Shown: positions 1 through 8,440 of the stretch, piece by piece | How the letters are laid out: each line of letters starts with the position of its first letter | How positions within the stretch are numbered: position 1 is the stretch's first letter | Assembly: GCF_028368935.1 (NCBI RefSeq) | Contig: NZ_JAQNDK010000002.1 | Location: forward strand, 1,426,001 to 1,490,000 | From: Sorangium aterium | Lineage (GTDB): Bacteria; Myxococcota_A; Polyangia; Polyangiales; Polyangiaceae | Reading direction: 5' to 3' | Length of the DNA stretch: 64,000 nucleotides | Made by a program: the position numbers and the translations under genes | The notes under the pieces: generated by a model | What the model was told of the DNA's origin: nothing | Database searches by the model: none | The model's input: the letters and a program-made list of their open reading frames with translations, nothing else

Positions 1-2
1 CG

Positions 3-632
3 CCCACCCCCGTCGCCCTGGTCGAGCAGATCGTGAGCGGCAGCGAGGACGCCGAGCGGGCGCGCGCCTTCGCCCGCGGGCTCGGCGAGATCATCTGCGC
101 GGTCGCCGACAACTTCCCCGACAACATCTTCTGGGATCTCGACTACCTGGCCTGCTGCCTGTGGCAGGCCGGGAGCGCGCCCGCGATCGGCGACTTCGCC
201 CGCCGCGTGGTGTCGCTCTGCCTGGGCTTCGGCAACAAGTCGAAGCTGCGCTTCCGCTACGCGCACGACTTCCTCTACGGCTACGACTGGGCTCGCTGGG
301 TGATGCGCAAGCCGGACGAGCGCGCGGGCATCGGGCCCTTCGACGTCTCGTTCTTCGATTACCTCGACGGCCGGCAGAGGACGCTCATCGAGCTCGTGGC
401 CAGCAACGATCGCAAGTACTCCCAGCTGAACGGCCGGGAGTACCGCAACCCCTTCTCGTTCATCCGCGAGCCGCCCGAGGAGTCGCAGCTCCACTGCCTG
501 CTCGCCCAGGTCGACCTGATCCCGCTCAAGGCCTGGCGCCTCGACGGCGAGCGCCGCTGGGACCTCCCCTTCACCGATCTGCGCGCCAAGCTGGCCGATC
601 GCCTCGGCCTGTCGCGGGGCGAGGGGCGATGA
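3..632 (+). CDS. hypothetical protein, 5' end outside window
   Basis: The reading frame is open to the left edge of the window, so the true start probably lies upstream; the first in-window start is a GTG at 33. The visible ~200 residues are soluble-looking, with no membrane segment and many aromatic and acidic residues (for example the stretch around DNIFWDLDYL near the N-terminus and RYAHDFLYGYDW in the middle). I do not recognise the family. Its TGA overlaps the ATG of the UbiA-type prenyltransferase (ATGA at 629-632), so the two are probably translationally coupled and belong to one operon with the lycopene-cyclase-domain gene. That context suggests an isoprenoid or quinone-related role, but this is inference only. 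Confidence 0.75.
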   Translation, partial: PTPVALVEQIVSGSEDAERARAFARGLGEIICAVADNFPDNIFWDLDYLACCLWQAGSAPAIGDFARRVVSLCLGFGNKSKLRFRYAHDFLYGYDWARWVMRKPDERAGIGPFDVSFFDYLDGRQRTLIELVASNDRKYSQLNGREYRNPFSFIREPPEESQLHCLLAQVDLIPLKAWRLDGERRWDLPFTDLRAKLADRLGLSRGEGR

Positions 633-1546
633 GCGCCCGGCCGGGCGCGCTTCGAGCGTGGCTCGATGCGTCGCGGCTGGCCTCGCAGCCGAGCATCGCG
701 CTCCCGCTGCTGCTCGGGCAGCTCGTCGGCGCGCAGGCGGCCGGCCGACCGCTCGACCTGGGGACGCTCGCGGCGGTCCAGCTGTTCGGCCTGCTGGACC
801 AGCTCTTCATCGTCTACGCGAACGACGTCGCCGATCGGGAGACCGATCGCCGCAACAGGACCGCCACGCCCTTCTCGGGCGGCTCGCGCGTGCTCGTCGA
901 GGGGCGCCTCTCGCCCCGCGCGCTCGGCGCGGCGGCCGCCGTGTGCGCCGCGGCGCTCGTGGCCGTCTCCGCGGCGCTCGCCGCGGCGCTGGCGACCGCC
1001 GCAGCGCCGCTCCTCGTGCTCCTCGCGATCGCGGCGCTCCTGCTCCTCTGGGCCTACAGCTACCCGCCGCTTCGCCTGTCGTACCGCGGCGGCGGGGAGC
1101 TGCTCCAGATGGTCGGCGTCGGCGCGGTCCTGCCGCTCTACGGTTACATCGCCCAGGGGGGCGACCCCGCGCGTTTTCCCTTCGCGCTGCTCGCGTTCCT
1201 GCTGCCGAGCCACCTCGGCTGCGCGATCGCCACCGCGCTCCCGGACGAGCCCTCGGATCGCGAGAGCGGCAAGCGGACGCTGCCGGTGCGCGTGGGCGGA
1301 GAGCGCGCGGCTCGGTGGGTGGTCCTCCTGAACGGGCTCTCGCTCCTGCTCGCGCCGGTCGGCCTGGGCGCCGTGGGCCTGCGCCCGGGGGCGGGCCTGC
1401 TCGCGCCGGCGGCGGCGGCGCTCGTCGTGCTGCTGGCCCGCCCGGCGCCGCCGGGCTCGCGCCTGCTGCTGGTCCGGGTCGCGGCGGCGGGCGCGGCGAC
1501 GCTGGCGCTGGTCGGCTCGACCGCCATCGCGCTCGCAGCGCGCTGA
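629..1546 (+). CDS. UbiA-family prenyltransferase
   Basis: A 305-residue integral membrane protein that should transfer a polyprenyl chain from its diphosphate to an acceptor. Both Asp-rich motifs of the UbiA family are visible: NDVADRETD (residues 65-73) and a second motif DEPSDRESGKRTLPV (about 206-220), which together bind the Mg-diphosphate. Several hydrophobic Ala/Leu-rich helices lie between and after them. Length is typical for the family. The start is fixed by the ATGA overlap with the upstream gene. The acceptor is unknown: menaquinone, carotenoid/glycosyl-carotenoid or aromatic prenylation are all possible. The neighbouring lycopene-cyclase-like gene favours a carotenoid or terpenoid setting, but the sequence alone cannot decide. 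Confidence 0.88.
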   Translation: MSARPGALRAWLDASRLASQPSIALPLLLGQLVGAQAAGRPLDLGTLAAVQLFGLLDQLFIVYANDVADRETDRRNRTATPFSGGSRVLVEGRLSPRALGAAAAVCAAALVAVSAALAAALATAAAPLLVLLAIAALLLLWAYSYPPLRLSYRGGGELLQMVGVGAVLPLYGYIAQGGDPARFPFALLAFLLPSHLGCAIATALPDEPSDRESGKRTLPVRVGGERAARWVVLLNGLSLLLAPVGLGAVGLRPGAGLLAPAAAALVVLLARPAPPGSRLLLVRVAAAGAATLALVGSTAIALAAR

Positions 1547-1560
1547 GGGGCGAGGGCGCG

Positions 1561-2262
1561 ATGTCGCACGAGTTCCTGCTGCTCTCGTTGCTCTTCCTCG
1601 TGCCAGGGGGCGTCATCTGGCTCGCGCGCCCGGATCTGCGCCCCCTGATGAAGCGGATGGCGCTCGCCTCGCTGCCGTTCGCGGCGGCCGAGCGGCTGTT
1701 CTACCCGAGGTACTGGGCCCCGAAGTTCCTGTTCGACCTGGCCGATCGGATCGGGTTCGGCATCGAGGACGTGCTGTTCGTCGTCGGGCTCAGCGGATTC
1801 TCCTCGACCGTCTATGCCGTGGTGTTCCGCCGCGCGCCCGTGCCCTGCGCGGCGCGGGGGGCGCGGCCGTGGCGGCGGGCGGCGGCGGCGATCGCGCTCG
1901 TGCTCGCGGTGGCCGGGGCGCTGCTCGCGGCGGGGGTGCCCGTGCTCTATGCGTCGGTGACGGCGATGGTGGCGGTCGCCGCGGCGCTCGGCGCGGCGCG
2001 TGCCGATCTGCTCGTGCCGGGCCTGCTCGGAGCGCTCCTGTCGGCGGCGCTCTATCTCGGCCTGTGCCTCGTCTTCGCCGCGCTCGTGCCTTCCGTGTTC
2101 GAGCGCACCTGGCGGCCCAGCGTGCTGCTGCCAGGGAGGGCGCTGCTCGGCGTGCCGCTCGACGAGATCCTCTACGGGCTCGGCGCGGGGTTCGCGGCCA
2201 CGGTGTTCCCGGCGTGGGCGTTCGGGTTCAGGTACGGGCGCGCCGGAAGCGACGGGGATTGA
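1561..2262 (+). CDS. lycopene cyclase domain-like membrane protein
   Basis: A 233-residue, very hydrophobic protein. It starts 14 bases after the UbiA stop behind a GGGGCGAGGG ribosome-binding sequence. Two related blocks are visible: GIEDVLFVVGLSGF (near residues 60-75) and PLDEILYGLGAGF (near 200). They resemble the paired acidic motifs of the heterodimer-type CrtYc/CrtYd (CarR-type) lycopene cyclase domains, where each half carries a conserved acidic pair before hydrophobic residues. I therefore call it lycopene-cyclase-domain-like; actual cyclase activity is not shown. It closes an apparent operon with the UbiA gene and is convergent with the GH31 gene downstream. Confidence 0.65.
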   Translation: MSHEFLLLSLLFLVPGGVIWLARPDLRPLMKRMALASLPFAAAERLFYPRYWAPKFLFDLADRIGFGIEDVLFVVGLSGFSSTVYAVVFRRAPVPCAARGARPWRRAAAAIALVLAVAGALLAAGVPVLYASVTAMVAVAAALGAARADLLVPGLLGALLSAALYLGLCLVFAALVPSVFERTWRPSVLLPGRALLGVPLDEILYGLGAGFAATVFPAWAFGFRYGRAGSDGD

Positions 2263-2340
2263 ATTTCCCCCGGCGCCTCCGGCGCGCCTCTTCTTCAGAG
2301 GAGCGGTGTCGCCACCGCAGGGCCGAGCCGCCCCCGTCGC

Positions 2341-4884
2341 TCAGTTCGCGGTGACGACCACCTCTGAGCCATTGTAGGTGACCATTTGATCCGGCGCGGC
2401 AGTGACGTCGACGCCGGCGCCGTGATTGGAGCCTACCCGCACGATCCTGAACGTCCTGCTGGCCGGCATTCCGGTATAGCTCCCCTTCCGTGCGCCGATG
2501 GTCAACTTCTTGGTAGACTCGTTCCATGTGAATGGAATCGTCGAGTATTTGCCCTCCTCGTAGCTGTAGCTGTCGCCCTCGTCTTCGTAGAGAGTGAAGG
2601 ACCCGTCCTGGCCCGTATAGATCCGGATCTCCAGCGGGTCGATGCTCTGCGTCGCGTACTGGACGCTGGGACCCATGGGGACGATCGAGCCCGCTTTGAC
2701 GAAGAGCGGCATCTCGCTCAGCGGCGCGGGGACCGAGGCGGTACGTCCGCCGTCCGTCGTCGAGCCTGTCCAGAAATCGTACCAGGTCCCCGCGGGGAGA
2801 TAGACGGAGCGGCTGGTGGCGCCCGCGGTGGTCACTGGATTGACAAGGAAGGCAGGCCCGAACAAGAACTGATCCTTGATGTTGAACACCTTCGCGTCGT
2901 TGGGATAGTCGAAGACCAGGTGCCGCATCATGGTGTAGCCCTCGCTGGTCACCTTCCATGCCAATGAGTAGATGTAAGGCATCAACCGATAGCGCAGGTT
3001 GTCGATCTTGAGGAGATTGGCCTTGGTGGCGGCGCTCCAGCTGTCGCTGTACAGCTCCCTCGAGCCGCCTCCATGGATCCGGAAGATCGGGGAGAAGGCG
3101 CCATACTGAAACCAGCGGGTAAAGAGCTCATTGTTCGCGCTGGTGGTCCAGTTCACGTTGTGTCCCCAGTACCCGCCGATATCCGTGGTCCAGTAGGGCA
3201 TGCCCGCGAGCGAGAAGTTGAGCCCCGCGGGGATCTGCTTGGCATAGGTCGCGAAATTACTGTCGATGTCTCCCGACCAGCACGTCGTGGCGTACCGCTG
3301 CTGGCCGGCGAAGGCGCTGCGGGTGAGGACGTAGACCCGCTTTGGCTTCGGGCCGATGCTACGCCAATGCTCGTACACCCCCGCGGCGTGTCCCAGGGGA
3401 TAAGCGTTCAGGTACAGCGCGCCCTTGCCGAGCGCGGTATCAGCCGCCCGCACGTTCACGGGGTCCGGATAGGCCTGGGGTTCGGTGTTGTCTGCCCAGA
3501 TGCCATCCCAGCCGTACGGCCCCAGCAGGCGATCGTGGATCTGCTGGTACACCAGCGCTCTGGCGGCGGGGTTGAACGTGTCGTAGAAGCGGTGTGTCCC
3601 GCTGCTCGGGTACAGAGCTCCAATTTCATTGAGCGCGTTGTAGTTGCCCATCTCTCCGGCCTTCCGCTCGGTGTTCACGCGTTGATACACGGGCCAGATC
3701 GATATCATCGTGTGAACGTTGGCCTTGTGCATCTCGGCGATGAGGGCCGCTGGATCCGGGTAGCGGCGTTCATCCATGAAGTGGGAGCCCCACGCGTACG
3801 GGGTCCAGTAGTCCCAGTCTTGAACGATGCAGTCGACGGGAATTTTGTTGTCGCGGTAGCCGTCCTTGATCCTCAGCAGCTCGGCCTGGCTGCCGTACTT
3901 GTCCTTCGACTGGAAGAGCCCGTAGGCCCACTTCGGGAACAGCGGGGCCGCGCCGGTCGCGGTGCGGTACTGGGCTACTATCTGATCGATGCTCGGACCA
4001 TAGAAGAAGTAGTAGTCCACCATCTCGCCGGCTTCGGACGAGTAGCTGTACTTGCTGTTGTTGGACCTGGTCCCGTCGAAGTTCGAGGTGGAATAGTTGT
4101 CCCAGAAGATCCCGTAGCCCTTGTTGGACACCAGCACCGGAATGTTGATCTCCGTGTTGGCGTTGACGATGCGCCGGGTCGTCCCTTTGCGGTTCATCAC
4201 GTTGTCCTGGTGCTGGCCAAGACCGAACAGGGCTTCGTCGGCGGGTGATTTGAAGACGGTCTCGACGCGGTTGGTGCTGACGCCCTCGACGGTCGCGGGC
4301 GTCAAGGTCTTGCTGTCTTCCGACAGGAGAACGCCGTCGTTCAGGTCGGTGTATGTGACCAGGCCGTCGGTCGTGTTGACGTTGATCTTCAACCGTGAAG
4401 TGGTGATGGTCACGGTCCCCGAATTCTCCGCGACGCAGAAGCTCGGCTTGTCCCACTCCTTGTTGACGGACAGAGATTTCTTGTCCGGGGGTGAAGCGGC
4501 CGTGGTGTACTGGACTCTGATTATGCTTTCATTGCAGACCTCCAGTCTCAGCAGGCCGGTCTCCAGGTTGAAGGTGACGCCGGTGGCGTCGGCGGCATAG
4601 AGCCCGGTCTCTGGAGGTGCAGGCGGGCAAGCCAGCTGGTCGTCGTCGCCTCCCTGGCCTCCGGAACCGCCGCCGCCGCCGACCCCGGCCGCACCGGCTG
4701 TACCGGTCGTACCGGTCGTACCGGTCGTACCGCCTCCCCCCACCCCGCTGGTCGTGCCAGCGGCGCTGGTCGACGCGCCTTCGGCACCCGGATCGGGGGT
4801 GGTGGACCCGCCCGAGCACGCGCCGCCGAGCGGCAAGAGGCCGATCAGAGCCGCGTAGAGATGACGGTTAATCAAGTTTCGCAT
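2341..4884 (-). CDS. exported glycoside hydrolase family 31 (alpha-glucosidase/alpha-xylosidase type)
   Basis: An 847-residue exported glycosidase. The chosen ATG (4882-4884) is preceded by GCGAGGAG and begins a hydrophobic signal followed by Cys23 (LGGAC), so it is probably a lipoprotein; an in-frame upstream extension to 5022 looks non-coding. Residues 25-85 form a Gly/Thr/Ser-rich linker. The catalytic domain shows IVQDWDYW (about 353-360), the nucleophile block GIWADNTEP (Asp465) and the acid/base block CWSGDIDS (Asp539), all GH31 hallmarks, then beta-rich C-terminal domains. GH31 members hydrolyse alpha-glucosides or alpha-xylosides by a retaining mechanism; the exact substrate is open. 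The gene stands alone and is convergent with the upstream operon. Confidence 0.9.
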   Translation of the reverse strand: MRNLINRHLYAALIGLLPLGGACSGGSTTPDPGAEGASTSAAGTTSGVGGGGTTGTTGTTGTAGAAGVGGGGGSGGQGGDDDQLACPPAPPETGLYAADATGVTFNLETGLLRLEVCNESIIRVQYTTAASPPDKKSLSVNKEWDKPSFCVAENSGTVTITTSRLKINVNTTDGLVTYTDLNDGVLLSEDSKTLTPATVEGVSTNRVETVFKSPADEALFGLGQHQDNVMNRKGTTRRIVNANTEINIPVLVSNKGYGIFWDNYSTSNFDGTRSNNSKYSYSSEAGEMVDYYFFYGPSIDQIVAQYRTATGAAPLFPKWAYGLFQSKDKYGSQAELLRIKDGYRDNKIPVDCIVQDWDYWTPYAWGSHFMDERRYPDPAALIAEMHKANVHTMISIWPVYQRVNTERKAGEMGNYNALNEIGALYPSSGTHRFYDTFNPAARALVYQQIHDRLLGPYGWDGIWADNTEPQAYPDPVNVRAADTALGKGALYLNAYPLGHAAGVYEHWRSIGPKPKRVYVLTRSAFAGQQRYATTCWSGDIDSNFATYAKQIPAGLNFSLAGMPYWTTDIGGYWGHNVNWTTSANNELFTRWFQYGAFSPIFRIHGGGSRELYSDSWSAATKANLLKIDNLRYRLMPYIYSLAWKVTSEGYTMMRHLVFDYPNDAKVFNIKDQFLFGPAFLVNPVTTAGATSRSVYLPAGTWYDFWTGSTTDGGRTASVPAPLSEMPLFVKAGSIVPMGPSVQYATQSIDPLEIRIYTGQDGSFTLYEDEGDSYSYEEGKYSTIPFTWNESTKKLTIGARKGSYTGMPASRTFRIVRVGSNHGAGVDVTAAPDQMVTYNGSEVVVTAN

Positions 4885-5091
4885 GACTCCTCGCAAGCAA
4901 CAGAGTGCATGATGGTTCTCCCGACTTCGATGATGTATGCCAGCTGTAAGAGCGCGGACTGCCCCCATGCGGCCGGGGCACGGAGCTGTTTCCGCCTGCG
5001 CTTCGCACCGCTGAATCAGCATGGGAGCATCTGGAAATAGCCCGCTGATCCCGCTCGCTTGGGAGAGGCGGAGCGCGCGACGGAATAGGAT

Positions 5092-5303
5092 GTGGGAAAG
5101 CTGCTGGTGCCGGACGAACGCTGGGAGCGACTTGAACCGCTACTTCCGAAGACGGAGCCGAATCCGCAGGGCGGCCGGCCGCGTACGCCTGGTTGGATCG
5201 CCTTGACGAGGATCTCGTTCGTGCTCGAGGCGGGGTCCCTCGGGAGTACCTGCCGCGAGAGCTCGGCTACAGCGGAGCGCCTCGCTGGCGCAGGCTGCCC
5301 GAC
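5092..5303 (+). pseudogene. IS5-like transposase N-terminal remnant, frameshifted
   Basis: A GTG-started frame reads MGKLLVPDERWERLEPLLP and then a GGRPR block. This is the characteristic N-terminus of IS5-group transposases. Homology then jumps to another frame (about 5233-5303), which continues with GVPREYLPRELGY and WRRLPD, again a family hallmark. The catalytic DDE region is absent. So this is a short, frameshifted remnant of a transposase, not a functional gene. No terminal inverted repeats were recognised by eye. It sits just upstream of the divergent GH31 gene, together with a second decayed transposase at 5790-6184, suggesting an old insertion hotspot. Confidence 0.7.
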
Positions 5304-5459
5304 TGTCCATTCCCAAGGTTGCCATCCGGCCGCACCGCCAGTATCGCCGGATTCGTGACGAAATCATCTCCGGTGGACAGCACTCAGGCTTTCACGACAG
5401 GCGTCGAATGAACGATGCTCGTCGTGTTCTCTGGCGGATCGCCCTTGGCAAAACGCCAA

Positions 5460-5654
5460 TCACCATCGATCAGCGATCGCTTTCTCGAAGGCCGAGCGAA
5501 CAGAATCGGTGCAAAAATCGATCAAAAGTGAATGGATGACGAAGAACTCGGTGCCCACGGGGACCGAGGAGGCCGAAGCGAAAGGATGCCCCTCGACCGC
5601 AATGTGAACGCTCACATGATTGATGTCAATTCCAATCAACCGGCCCGCGGGCAT
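5460..5654 (-). CDS. small ORF of doubtful status between transposase remnants
   Basis: A 64-residue frame beginning MPAGRLIGIDINHVSVHIAV. The GIDIN-type opening is faintly reminiscent of RNase-H-like domains in OrfB-type transposases, but the rest does not match convincingly. Base composition here is less GC-rich than in neighbouring genes. With decayed transposases on both sides it may be another mobile-element fragment, or simply chance. No good ribosome-binding site is seen. I keep it only as a low-confidence candidate. Confidence 0.15.
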   Translation of the reverse strand: MPAGRLIGIDINHVSVHIAVEGHPFASASSVPVGTEFFVIHSLLIDFCTDSVRSAFEKAIADRW

Positions 5655-5789
5655 CCTCGAGGCCGAGGGAGGACGAGGCTGGCGGGGCCGCTCCGGAGCG
5701 CCGCGTCAAGAGGGGGAGCGCTGGACCGCGGTCATCGCTTTACCGCCGGACCAGCTCGACGCGTCGGAGGCAGCTCGATCAACCGTCGA

Positions 5790-6184
5790 GAGGGCGCGCG
5801 CAGACGGCGTGAGGGGGATGTGGCGGTACCAGCGGGTGAAACGGCGAACCTCATCGTGGCCAAGGCAGACCTCGCTCAGCGCCCTCTCGACGCGCTCTTC
5901 AATCGACCAGCGGCTTTCAACGGTACGGAGCACGTCGATCAGCGGGGTGATTTCCGTGGTCCAGACGGCGTAGTGGGCGACGTCGGTCGGGCCACCGAGG
6001 CTGCCGCGGAACAGGATACCGCGCCTCCGACGACGCGGCTCCGCTTCGACGAGCGGGCGAAGGCCCGGTCCTAGCTCCGTGGTCCCTTGGCACTGTCGCC
6101 TGCGCCGAGGTGGTGCCAGCGACCCGAAGGCGCCTGCTGCCGCAGCTCGCTCACATCGATCTGCGGCCGGTCCTGCCAGATCCG
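5790..6184 (-). pseudogene. IS701/IS4-type transposase C-terminal remnant, frameshifted
   Basis: Read on the minus strand, one frame (about 6184-6072) ends in GRWHHLGAGDSAKGPRS, and another frame (about 6060-5790) continues with PTDVAHYAVW, ESRWSIEERVERALSEV, DEVRRF and WYRHI. These blocks, in this order, are the C-terminal half of IS701-like transposases (WHxLSAGxGxKGPR, then PTxxAYY, RWxIEExFExAKxEVGLDxYEVR, WYRHITL). The glutamate of the RWSIEE block is retained. A frameshift near 6065 splits it, the N-terminal half is missing, and the end is degraded. It is a dead fragment. Confidence 0.65.
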
Positions 6185-6248
6185 ATGCTGGCTCGAGGGG
6201 GCCGCGCGGCCGCGCAGCGCCGGGGCGGTGCCGTCCTGAAACGCCGAT

Positions 6249-6295
6249 GCGCCGGGAGCGCCAGGGGATCGCGTTTCCCCTGGCGCTCCCGGCGC
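6249..6295. repeat. perfect 19-bp inverted repeat (strong hairpin)
   Basis: The arms GCGCCGGGAGCGCCAGGGG (6249-6267) and its exact reverse complement (6277-6295) flank a 9-base loop. It lies about 100 bases beyond the stop codon of the Cys-rich repeat gene (minus strand), so it could act as a transcription terminator or mRNA-stabilising hairpin, but there is no T-run on either side. Such a perfect stem is unlikely by chance, even at this G+C content. Confidence 0.6.
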
Positions 6296-6395
6296 CTTCG
6301 TCATTCGATCGGAGCTGCGGCGCTCCAGGGCGCGGGCGGCGGCGGTTCGCTCGCGAAACCTCCCGCCGTCGGGGGGATCGCCCGCGCCCGTCGCG

Positions 6396-8066
6396 TCACG
6401 GCAGCATCAGGACGCACTCGGTCCGGCAGATCGGGGCGGAGCCGCCGGCGCTGATCTCCTCGCAGATGGTCCGGATGGTCGCGCCGGGAGGGCAGGTGGC
6501 TCCCTCCACGCACTCGATCCAGCAATCACCGGGGGGGTACGCGTCGGCGCCGCCCATGCCGGTGCCGGTGCTGCTGCTGCTGCTCTCGCCGGAGCAGACC
6601 TTCTGCTCGATCATGCCAGGCGGGCAGTAGGGCTCGACGGGCACGCACTCGGTCCAGCAATCGCCGGGGTAGGGCATGCCGCCCACGCCGGTGCCAGTGC
6701 TGCCCGAGCTGCCGACAGAGACAGAGCTGCCGCCGCCGCAGACCGTCTGCGGGATGCTGTCCGGCGGGCAGTAGGGCTCGGTGGGCACGCAGTCGGTCCA
6801 GCAGCCGCCGCCGGGGTAGGGCATGCCGCCCACGCCGGTGCCGCTGCTGCTCGTGTCGGGCGTGCCGCCCTCGCAGATGGTCTGCTGGGTCGTGCCAGGC
6901 GGGCAGTAGGGCTCGACGGGCACGCACTCGGTCCAGCAGTACTCCTGGCCGGGGTACGGGCTGGCGCCGCCAGCGCCGCCGTAGCCGGTCCCGGTGCTGC
7001 CGACCGAGACCGCGCTGCCGCCGCAGACCGTCTGCGGGATGCTGTTCGGCGGGCAGTAGGGCTCCGTGGGCACGCACTCGGTCCAGCAGCCGCCGCCGGG
7101 GGGGACCGGCGCGGCAAAGCCTGGATCGGCGCCAGCGGTGTTCCCGCCGGCGCCGCCGGTGCCCGCCCAGCCGCCCGAGCCGCCGACGCCGACGCTGCTG
7201 CTGGTGACGGTGGTGCCGCCGTCGCAGTAGGTCTGCGGGGTGGTGCCGGGCGGGCAGTAGGGCGCGGTGGGCACGCACTCGGTCCAGCAGCCGCCGCCGG
7301 GGCGCGGCGCGGCGAAGTCTGAATCGGAGCCGCCGATGCCCCCGCCAGCGGTGCCCCCGCCGGTGCCCGCCCAGCCGCCCGAGCCGCCGGCGCCGCCGGT
7401 GCCCGCCCAGCCGCCCGAGCCGCCGACGCCGACACTGCTGCTGGTGACGGTGGTGCCTTCGTCGCAGAAGGTCTGCGGGGTAGTGCCCGGCGGGCAGTAG
7501 GGCTCGACGGGCACGCACTCGGTCCAGCACGGCTCGGAAGGCATCGGAATGCCGCCAGGGCCCGAGCCGCCGACGCCGACAGCGCTGCTGGCGCTGCCCC
7601 AGCCGCCGGAGCCGCCCGCGCCGCCGACGCCGACCGTCACGGAGCCGCCGCACACGGTCTGCTCGATCGTGCCCGGCGGGCAGTACGGCTGCGGCGGGAT
7701 GCACTCGGTCCAGCACTCGCCCGGATCGACGGGCATGGCGGTGCCGCCGGCGAAGCCACCCTGGCCCGAAGAGGTGGTGCCGCCGCTGCAGATGGTCTGC
7801 TCGCTCCAGTCAGCAGGACAGACGCTGTCGGGCACACACTGCTCCTCGCACATCTCGCCGATCTCGCACGGTGAACAGACCGTCTCCCAGTGAAAGCCAG
7901 GTCCGCAGTTGGGCTCCGGTGGCGGTGACGGCTCGTCCACGCCTCCACAGCCCTGCCCCTTGGCGCCGGTGAGCACAACGAGCGCGGAGAGCGCAATGAG
8001 CCCCTGGAGAGAGGAGCGAGCGGCTGACGAACGCGGGATAAGAGAGGAGAAGATCGCGAAACGCAT
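6396..8066 (-). CDS. secreted Cys-rich tandem-repeat protein
   Basis: A 556-residue exported protein of unknown function. The ATG at 8064-8066 follows GGAG at good spacing; the first ~40 residues are a signal peptide ending near a Cys (GQGCGG), so it may be lipid-anchored. The mature part consists of nine related units. Most start CWTECVP and continue with PYCPPG, then Q(T/K)xC, separated by Gly/Ser/Thr linkers rich in GVGGSGGW-like sequence. Each unit therefore carries about four Cys, presumably disulfide-paired outside the cytoplasm. Linker length varies between units, and units 3 and 4 are nearly identical, which points to recent internal duplication. No enzyme motif is visible. It may be a cell-surface or matrix protein; that is inference. 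Confidence 0.8.
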   Translation of the reverse strand: MRFAIFSSLIPRSSAARSSLQGLIALSALVVLTGAKGQGCGGVDEPSPPPEPNCGPGFHWETVCSPCEIGEMCEEQCVPDSVCPADWSEQTICSGGTTSSGQGGFAGGTAMPVDPGECWTECIPPQPYCPPGTIEQTVCGGSVTVGVGGAGGSGGWGSASSAVGVGGSGPGGIPMPSEPCWTECVPVEPYCPPGTTPQTFCDEGTTVTSSSVGVGGSGGWAGTGGAGGSGGWAGTGGGTAGGGIGGSDSDFAAPRPGGGCWTECVPTAPYCPPGTTPQTYCDGGTTVTSSSVGVGGSGGWAGTGGAGGNTAGADPGFAAPVPPGGGCWTECVPTEPYCPPNSIPQTVCGGSAVSVGSTGTGYGGAGGASPYPGQEYCWTECVPVEPYCPPGTTQQTICEGGTPDTSSSGTGVGGMPYPGGGCWTDCVPTEPYCPPDSIPQTVCGGGSSVSVGSSGSTGTGVGGMPYPGDCWTECVPVEPYCPPGMIEQKVCSGESSSSSTGTGMGGADAYPPGDCWIECVEGATCPPGATIRTICEEISAGGSAPICRTECVLMLP

Positions 8067-8440
8067 GGGGTACTCCATCCTGCGTGCCTGTGCGAGACAC
8101 GCGATCAAGGAACGATGGCTCTGCGCCGCGGCATGCGGAGCGCTGCTGCGCGCGGCGTCTCAGCGCCGACTCGAAGAGCTCGCGTCGAGATAAAGCACTG
8201 GACATGCCAGGCGCGCCCGCCTGCTCGGTCGGGTTTCCGGCCCCGGAGCGACGTGTACCGGCCGGCTTTTCGCGGTCGCGCGGCGTCCGCTGCGCGCAAC
8301 CGCACGGCGCGACAGGGCCACAGTGTGACGGGGAGCGCTGGCTACGTGTCACGTTGAGCCAACCGGCGCCGCAGGGGGTGCCGGCAGGCAAGCGGATGGA
8401 GTGATGGCGGAATTTTCCTCTTGAGTGACCTGGGATGCCC
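8067..8440. other. intergenic region, no gene supported
   Basis: This is the upstream region of the Cys-rich repeat gene. Open frames here are antisense or extension artefacts without coding character. No promoter could be assigned with confidence. The minisatellite array begins at its right end. Confidence 0.5.

Noticed and set aside
2263-2340. Possible intrinsic terminator between convergent lycopene-cyclase-like and GH31 genes
   Set aside because: Only weak GGCGCC-type complementarity and no T-run; not convincing.
4885-5022. 46-residue N-terminal extension of the GH31 protein
   Set aside because: It would bury the signal peptide and lipobox; the ATG at 4884 has a ribosome-binding sequence and the proper export signal behind it.
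7810-8391. 193-residue minus-strand frame overlapping the start of the Cys-rich gene
   Set aside because: Different frame from the Cys-rich repeats, Arg/Ser-rich, no motif; the Cys-rich frame explains the region.
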